DNA from: Gemmatimonadota bacterium
GTDB taxonomy: Bacteria > Gemmatimonadota > Gemmatimonadetes > Palauibacterales > Palauibacteraceae
Reading direction: 5' to 3'
DNA: 9,966 nucleotides
Assembly: GCA_013042495.1 (NCBI GenBank)
Contig: JABDQB010000384.1
Span: forward strand, 1-9,966
This document shows, in pieces, positions 6,304 through 9,966 of this stretch. Numbering within the stretch: position 1 is the first letter of the stretch; each line of letters begins with the position of its first letter. Both the position numbers and the translations under genes were made by a program. The notes below the pieces were generated by a model. That model was not told the origin of the DNA, searched no databases, and was given only the letters and a program-made list of their open reading frames with translations.

Positions 6304-7218
6304 ATGGCGCCTCCCGCAAGTTACCCCGCAATGGGAACCCTGGTAATCCTCAATCCGACGGCCGGCGGTCGAAAAGACCCCGATGCGCTGCAGCGCCGGC
6401 TTGAGCCCTGGATCGATGGAGACTTCGTGAGCACGCGGGGGCCCGGCGAGGCCGTTGGATTGGCCTCCGAAGCCGCCCGGTCCGGCTACGAGTCGGTTGT
6501 AGCGGTCGGCGGTGACGGAACGGTCAGGGAGGTGGCAACCGGGCTTCACCTCGGCGGTGCGGCGCCCCGTCTCGGCATCATCCCCGCCGGAACCGGTAAC
6601 GATCTCGCCTGGTGCCTCGGTATTCCCGCCGCCATCGAACGCGCCGCAGCGGTCGCGACGGATGGCCGGACCGCCGCCCTCGACCTTGTGCAGGCATCGC
6701 GCTTGGCCGCATACGACGAACCTCGCTACCTGGTCAACGCGGCGGTCGCCGGCTTCGGCGGTCGAATCGGCGACGCCATGACCCCGGCATTCCGCCGCCG
6801 TTTCCGACGGATCGCGTACCCCCTGGCGGCGCTTGGCCAGGTGCGGGATCTTCGCCCGTATTCGATCCGCGTCGAAGTCGATGGCCGCGGGATGGACGCG
6901 AAGGCCCTCATGGTGGTCGTGGCGAACGGCGAGTACGCGGGCGGCCGCATCCGATTCGTGCCGGGAGCCTCAACGGGTGATGGGTTGCTGGACCTCGTGG
7001 TCGTCCACGCCGTGAGTCCCGGTAGGCTCGCCACACTCATTCCACGAGTGCTGTCCGGCCGTCACCCGGGAACCACAGGGATATCCATGTATCGCGGCGC
7101 CAGCGTCCGTATCCACGCTGACCGTGACATGTGGATCAACCTCGACGGGGATACCTGGCAGCCCGGTCCCGCCGGATTCAGGGTACTCCCCGCCGCCCTG
7201 CGCGTGGCCGTGCCCTGA
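6304..7218 (+). CDS. Diacylglycerol kinase-family lipid kinase (YegS/Rv2252/BmrU type)
   Basis: Soluble or peripheral lipid kinase of 304 residues, expected to phosphorylate diacylglycerol or a related lipid with ATP and feed phosphatidic acid back into phospholipid synthesis. The DAGK catalytic domain is clear: ILNPTAGG at 15-22, VAVGGDGTVREV at 67-78 (GGDGT nucleotide loop) and IIPAGTGNDLA at 92-102. The C-terminal beta-sandwich has ANGEYAGG, then DGLLDLVVV, and ends with a DGD (281-283) where the family has the DGE motif. The start is unsettled. The ATG at 6304 has GGAAG just upstream but only 2 nt away; GTG 6295 and ATG 6331 are in-frame alternatives, and MGTLVILNPTAGG from 6331 is the shortest form that keeps the domain intact. 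The gene is head to head with the sirtuin. The lipid substrate cannot be read from sequence. Confidence 0.93.
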   Translation: MAPPASYPAMGTLVILNPTAGGRKDPDALQRRLEPWIDGDFVSTRGPGEAVGLASEAARSGYESVVAVGGDGTVREVATGLHLGGAAPRLGIIPAGTGNDLAWCLGIPAAIERAAAVATDGRTAALDLVQASRLAAYDEPRYLVNAAVAGFGGRIGDAMTPAFRRRFRRIAYPLAALGQVRDLRPYSIRVEVDGRGMDAKALMVVVANGEYAGGRIRFVPGASTGDGLLDLVVVHAVSPGRLATLIPRVLSGRHPGTTGISMYRGASVRIHADRDMWINLDGDTWQPGPAGFRVLPAALRVAVP

Positions 7219-7271
7219 CGGGGCAACGCTCGGTCCGCTCTCGCCTGTCCAAGCTTGCGAACACTCGAGAC

Positions 7272-7291
7272 ACCGGCCGTCTTCGGCCGGT
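7272..7291 (+). terminator. GC-rich hairpin after the lipid kinase (terminator candidate)
   Basis: A perfect 8-bp stem, accggccg and cggccggt, around the loop tctt, 53 nt after the lipid kinase stop. No clear T-run follows, so release would depend on the stem or on Rho. The stem is much stronger than expected for a random spacer. Confidence 0.45.
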
Positions 7292-7301
7292 TCGGCTGAC
7301 G

Positions 7302-7314
7302 CCCCGAAGCGGGG
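7302..7314 (+). repeat. Second dyad (ccccg-aag-cgggg) upstream of the PDZ gene
   Basis: A 5-bp GC stem with a 3-nt loop, 10 nt downstream of the larger hairpin. It could be a second terminator stem or an operator. It lies between a CTGACG (7296-7301) and a TAGAAA (7318-7323) spaced 16 bp apart, which is a possible though weak promoter for the PDZ gene. Confidence 0.3.
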
Positions 7315-7347
7315 TCCTAGAAACCGTGAGACGAGGAGCGTGGGGAG

Positions 7348-8421
7348 ATGAGATTGAAGGCATTGGGCTTCGCAGCCGCCGTGGCGATCGCGGGAGTCAC
7401 GAGCCTGGCGGAGACGCTGAACGCACAGGAGGACATGGGCCCGGAAAGCCGGGTGCGTGTGCTGGCGTTCGGTCAGGGCAGCTATCTGGGCGTGTTCATC
7501 GCCGACGTGACGGCGGAGGATGTAGACAGACTGGGCCTCGGGGAGGAGCGTGGCGTTCGGATAACCGGGGTGGCGGACGAAGGCCCAGCTCGTGACGCCG
7601 GCCTTCAGGAAGATGACGTGATCGTGAGCTGGAACGGCGATCGAATCGAGAGTGAAGCACAGCTTCGCCGAATCCTCGGAGAGACCCCCGCCGGGCGTTC
7701 GGCGTCTGTCGGCGTGCTCAGGGGTGGATCGGAGACATCGATCGCCGTGAAGTTGGGGCACCGGGGAGACCCCGGGGGAGAATTCACCCTGCGCTCCGGC
7801 TGGGACGAAGAGAGTGCCATCCACCTTCGCGAGCAGCTCGAGAGGACGCGGGAGCACCTGGGCGACATGAACGTCCGAATCCGAGAGATGCCTCACGTCA
7901 TGGCATTCATGTCAACGCGGGGCGGGCGTCTCGGCGTCGGTATCCAGAGCCTGGAGCCTCAGCTCGCGGAGTACTTCGGCCTCGGTGAGAGAACCGGAGT
8001 GTTGATCACGACGGTCAAGGAAGACTCTCCGGCGGCCGAAGCGGGTCTCAAGGCGGGCGACGTGATCCTCTCCGTGGGCGGAGAGGGCATCGAGAGCACC
8101 AGCGATGTGTCTCGACTGGTATGGGGCGCGGAGGGGGGGCCTGTCGCCATCCGCATCCTGCGCGACCGGGACGAACGAACCCTCACCGTCGATCTTCCGG
8201 AAGCCGAGAACACCTGGCAGTCGGACGACGGGGAGATGAACGGCTTCTTCTTCGATTCGGATGAGTTCGACATGGAGTTCGACGCGAACGATGCTCACGT
8301 TGAGTGGGTCGAGCCGGTGCGCGAGCTTTCGCGCTTCAAGGTGCTTGGGGAGCCGGGTGGTCCTATCACATGGTTTCCGGCCCGGTCGGCATGGCCGACT
8401 CGCCGGGCTCTCTCAATCTGA
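7348..8421 (+). CDS. Secreted protein with two PDZ domains, no protease domain; C-terminus possibly frameshifted
   Basis: Predicted periplasmic protein of 357 residues as read. The ATG at 7348 has GAGGAG 9 nt upstream. The signal peptide is MRLK plus a hydrophobic core, with cleavage after LNA26 (or SLA21). PDZ1 spans about 46-137 (YLGV carboxylate loop, ARDAGLQEDDVIVSWNG), a charged probable helix covers 154-180, and PDZ2 spans about 194-285 (RLGVGI, SPAAEAGLKAGDVILSVGG). An acidic Phe/Asp-rich stretch follows at 286-320. No trypsin-like or S41 catalytic domain is present, so it is a peptide-binding adaptor rather than DegP or Ctp. From about residue 339 the sequence becomes Arg/Pro/Trp-rich; in the -1 frame the same DNA encodes SGPVGMADSPGSLNLN then TAG at about 8424-8426, with better third-position GC. 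One lost base near the GGGG at 8347-8350 would explain this. Binding partner unknown. Confidence 0.88.
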   Translation: MRLKALGFAAAVAIAGVTSLAETLNAQEDMGPESRVRVLAFGQGSYLGVFIADVTAEDVDRLGLGEERGVRITGVADEGPARDAGLQEDDVIVSWNGDRIESEAQLRRILGETPAGRSASVGVLRGGSETSIAVKLGHRGDPGGEFTLRSGWDEESAIHLREQLERTREHLGDMNVRIREMPHVMAFMSTRGGRLGVGIQSLEPQLAEYFGLGERTGVLITTVKEDSPAAEAGLKAGDVILSVGGEGIESTSDVSRLVWGAEGGPVAIRILRDRDERTLTVDLPEAENTWQSDDGEMNGFFFDSDEFDMEFDANDAHVEWVEPVRELSRFKVLGEPGGPITWFPARSAWPTRRALSI

Positions 8422-8434
8422 ACTAGCCGCATGC

Positions 8435-8454
8435 GGGCGGCCTTCGGGCCGCCC
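8435..8454 (+). terminator. Strong UUCG-capped hairpin after the PDZ gene
   Basis: A perfect 8-bp GC stem, gggcggcc and ggccgccc, closed by a TTCG tetraloop in the favoured C(UUCG)G context. It begins 13 nt after the annotated PDZ stop and 8 nt after the alternative-frame stop. There is no T-run after it, as is common in high-GC genomes; a terminator or 3'-end stabiliser is the likely role. Confidence 0.6.
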
Positions 8455-8491
8455 CGAGCAGGGTCCGCGTTCGGCACGCTCCCTTCCCTGA

Positions 8492-8520
8492 TTGTCGCCG
8501 GTCGCCGGGCTCGCTAACCT
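8492..8520 (+). promoter_or_regulatory. Possible promoter giving a leaderless RDD-gene transcript
   Basis: TTGTCG (8492-8497) and TAACCT (8515-8520) are separated by exactly 17 bp, with 4/6 and about 3-4/6 matches to the housekeeping consensus. The -10-like box ends 7 nt before the ATG at 8528, so transcription would begin at or next to the start codon. This agrees with the absence of any Shine-Dalgarno in front of that ATG. Short motifs of this quality can occur by chance. Confidence 0.35.
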
Positions 8521-8527
8521 TCCGTTC

Positions 8528-9748
8528 ATGGCAAACGGACGGGATCCACGCGAGATCATCACCCCGGACGCCTTCTCGGTGTCGCCGGACCTGCTGGGTC
8601 TCCCGCTTGCTCACCCCTGGCGCCGGGCCGCGGCGATCCTCATCGACCTGGCGTTGATAGGCCTCCTGACCAACGCGAGGGCTGTCCTGTTCGCCCTGGC
8701 CGGCGGGACTTTCCTGTTCTGGTTGGCGTTCCGCGGTCGGAAGGCCGGGCTCGGGTCCGCGGCGGCCCGGGGCGCGATCGGATGTGGTGGAGCCCTGGCC
8801 GTGTTCGTGGCTGTGCTGGCGATATGGGGAACGCTGTGGGAGGACAGGGTCCTCACGGAAGTCGATGCAGGAGCCGGGGAGGCCGTTCCGCTTACGGCCG
8901 GCGCGGTCGTGGATTTGGGCTCGATTCTCCTGGCTGAGGACAGTGTCGAGGTGGACGAGAGGGCCGTGAGGCTCGTCCGTCGGTGGGAAGAGGAGGGGAT
9001 CTCCCCGGAGCAGATGCGGGAGATGCTGCCTGAACTTACCGGCGATGACGACAACGAACCGGCGCTGCGCGCGCTGGAGCGTGCGATCGGATGGACGGAT
9101 GGGACGACTGATGGGTCGGAGGAGCCGGACGCCGAAAGCCTCGACCTCGATTCGCTGCTTGCGGCATATGCCTCGGCCCGGGCCGCCGGCGACACGGCGA
9201 CGGAGCTGACCACGGCTCCGGTACTGGGTCGGCGGTTGGCGCAGACCCAATGGGACGCCAGGGAGAGGGAAGTCGCGCGCCTGGAGTCCCGAAGTCAGGA
9301 ATTGGCTGCCGAGCTCGAGGCTACCGGGAGTGCGCTCGAACAGGAGCGGAATCGAGGGATCATTGCCACGATCATGGGTTTCCTCGATGAACTGGGGCTC
9401 GGTATCGGCTGGTCCGGGCTGTACTTCACGTTTCTCACGGCGTTCTTCAGGGGCCGAACGCCAGGAAAGCGGTTGTTCGGCATCCGGGTCCTCCGGCTCG
9501 ACGGCAATGCGCTGAGCTACTGGGTCGCATTCGAAAGGTTCGGCGGATACGCGGCGTCGTTGTTCACTGGAATGGAGGGCTTCCTCCGAATCCTGTGGGA
9601 TCGAAATCGCCAGTGCCTTCAGGACAAGCTGGCGGAAACCGTCGTGATCCGGGAAACGAAAGAGGCCCGCGCCCAGCTCGCGGTCGGGGCGGCTCAACGC
9701 GCCATGTCGGACGAGCCGTGGCAAGGCGGACCGATCCGGGGCACCTGA
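8528..9748 (+). CDS. RDD-family integral membrane protein with a large soluble insertion
   Basis: A 406-residue inner-membrane protein. The N-terminal half has the RDD signature WRRAAAILIDLALIGLL (Arg33, Asp40) starting TM1, then TM2 at about 52-68 and TM3 at about 84-102. Residues about 103-276 are soluble and acidic, with a low-complexity Asp/Glu/Thr part (170-206) and a probable coiled coil at 244-275. TM4 (about 292-308) leads into GRTPGKRLFGIRVLRLDG at 309-326, the second RDD signature, and LQDKLAETVVI at 364-374 supplies the third conserved Asp (366). Typical RDD proteins are 130-200 residues without such an insertion. The ATG at 8528 was chosen over an in-frame TTG at 8492, which would add 12 residues; no SD is seen. 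Some RDD proteins have been proposed as Na+/H+ antiporters, but the function of most is unknown, and I do not assign one here. Confidence 0.88.
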   Translation: MANGRDPREIITPDAFSVSPDLLGLPLAHPWRRAAAILIDLALIGLLTNARAVLFALAGGTFLFWLAFRGRKAGLGSAAARGAIGCGGALAVFVAVLAIWGTLWEDRVLTEVDAGAGEAVPLTAGAVVDLGSILLAEDSVEVDERAVRLVRRWEEEGISPEQMREMLPELTGDDDNEPALRALERAIGWTDGTTDGSEEPDAESLDLDSLLAAYASARAAGDTATELTTAPVLGRRLAQTQWDAREREVARLESRSQELAAELEATGSALEQERNRGIIATIMGFLDELGLGIGWSGLYFTFLTAFFRGRTPGKRLFGIRVLRLDGNALSYWVAFERFGGYAASLFTGMEGFLRILWDRNRQCLQDKLAETVVIRETKEARAQLAVGAAQRAMSDEPWQGGPIRGT

Positions 9749-9751
9749 GAG

Positions 9752-9797
9752 CCGGGGGCGGAGCGCGGGGCGACGCGCGCGACCGCGCCCGCCCCGG
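9752..9797. terminator. Long GC hairpin between convergent genes (bidirectional terminator candidate)
   Basis: The left arm at 9752-9768 and the right arm at 9783-9797 can form 15 G-C/C-G pairs with two single-base bulges, around a 14-nt loop. It starts 3 nt after the RDD stop and ends 6 nt before the stop of the convergent DUF4097 gene, a position suited to terminating both. There is no T-run on either side. Confidence 0.55.
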
Positions 9798-9803
9798 TGG
9801 GCG

Positions 9804-9966
9804 TCAACCCTGATTCAGCCGGATATCTCCCGAGCCAGTGTCGATCTGCAGCGATGCGTCGCCGCTTCCAATCCGGCCCCTCACGTGGTCATCGTCCATC
9901 TCTTCAATTGCCATCCGGAAGTCGGAGTGGATCTCTCCTGAGCCCGTATCCAGCTCTACCTGGGAC
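9804..9966 (-). CDS. DUF4097-family beta-strand repeat protein, C-terminal fragment (5' part beyond window)
   Basis: The last 53 residues of a minus-strand protein, ending in TGA at 9804-9806. The fragment shows two copies of the family's repeating unit, ELDTGSGEIHSDF and QIDTGSGDIRLNQG, with RGRIGSGDASL between them. This TGSG(D/E)I pattern is that of the right-handed beta-helix-like DUF4097 'putative adhesin' domains. The reading frame is open to the window edge and codon third positions fit the genome. Such proteins usually carry an N-terminal signal or membrane anchor and are often near sigma/anti-sigma genes, but neither can be seen here. Function is unknown. The gene is convergent with the RDD gene and shares the hairpin between them. 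Confidence 0.88.
   Translation of the reverse strand, partial: SQVELDTGSGEIHSDFRMAIEEMDDDHVRGRIGSGDASLQIDTGSGDIRLNQG

Noticed and set aside
6970..7896. Minus-strand 308-codon frame across the kinase end and PDZ start
   Set aside because: It spans two genes and the hairpins between them and has no domain signature, so it was treated as chance.
8341..8370. Programmed -1 ribosomal frameshift site in the PDZ gene
   Set aside because: The zero-frame codons around the GGGG and GGGTGG runs do not form an X-XXY-YYZ heptamer, so a base loss or mutation is the simpler reading.
8423..9724. Minus-strand open frame of 433 codons opposite the RDD gene
   Set aside because: The translation is Arg/Pro/Gln-rich with no membrane segments or family motifs, whereas the plus strand encodes clear RDD signatures. 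It is a shadow of GC-biased codon use.
1..9966. Mobile elements, CRISPR arrays, tRNA or rRNA genes, or a defence island
   Set aside because: I saw no transposase or integrase motif, no regularly spaced direct repeats, no tRNA-like cloverleaf and no toxin or nuclease gene; the identified genes fill almost the whole window.

Overview
The window is GC-rich with strongly G/C-biased third codon positions and short intergenic gaps. Two N-terminal signal peptides, a lipoprotein signal and an Omp85-type outer-membrane barrel point to a Gram-negative (diderm) bacterium. The mix of a DUF4097 protein, a PDZ-only secreted protein, a DUF5686-like barrel protein and a KICCI-type TrpF-like protein resembles Gemmatimonadota. 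That placement is an inference from gene style, not something the sequence proves. I saw no mobile element, tRNA, rRNA or CRISPR array.

Layout. On the left, the minus strand carries a ferritin followed 1 bp later by a lipoprotein FKBP-type prolyl isomerase that runs off the left edge (1-1013). Upstream of these, also on the minus strand, is a Sad/YneI-type succinate-semialdehyde dehydrogenase (1130-2497). It is divergent from a 729-residue outer-membrane beta-barrel protein (2587-4776, plus), which is followed by a TrpF-like TIM-barrel protein (4851-5519, plus). The TrpF-like gene overlaps tail to tail by 4 bp with a class III sirtuin (5516-6271, minus). The sirtuin is head to head, about 32 bp away, with a YegS/BmrU-type lipid kinase (6304-7218, plus). 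Then come a periplasmic protein with two PDZ domains (7348-8421), an RDD-family membrane protein with a large soluble insertion (8528-9748), and the C-terminal end of a DUF4097 protein on the minus strand (9804-9966, cut by the right edge).

How the genes fit together. This looks like a housekeeping and accessory neighbourhood rather than one dedicated system. The only clear operon is ferritin-FKBP. Several products act at the envelope: the FKBP lipoprotein, the barrel protein, the lipid kinase, the PDZ protein and the RDD protein. The succinate theme (SSADH and a sirtuin carrying the desuccinylase Tyr/Arg pair) is suggestive only.

The points most worth a second look are: the TrpF-like protein, which keeps the catalytic Cys/Asp but lacks the usual substrate-binding Arg; the PDZ gene, whose last ~20 codons read better in another frame; the RDD protein with a ~175-residue soluble insertion; and a promoter-like arrangement just upstream of the RDD start that would give a leaderless mRNA.
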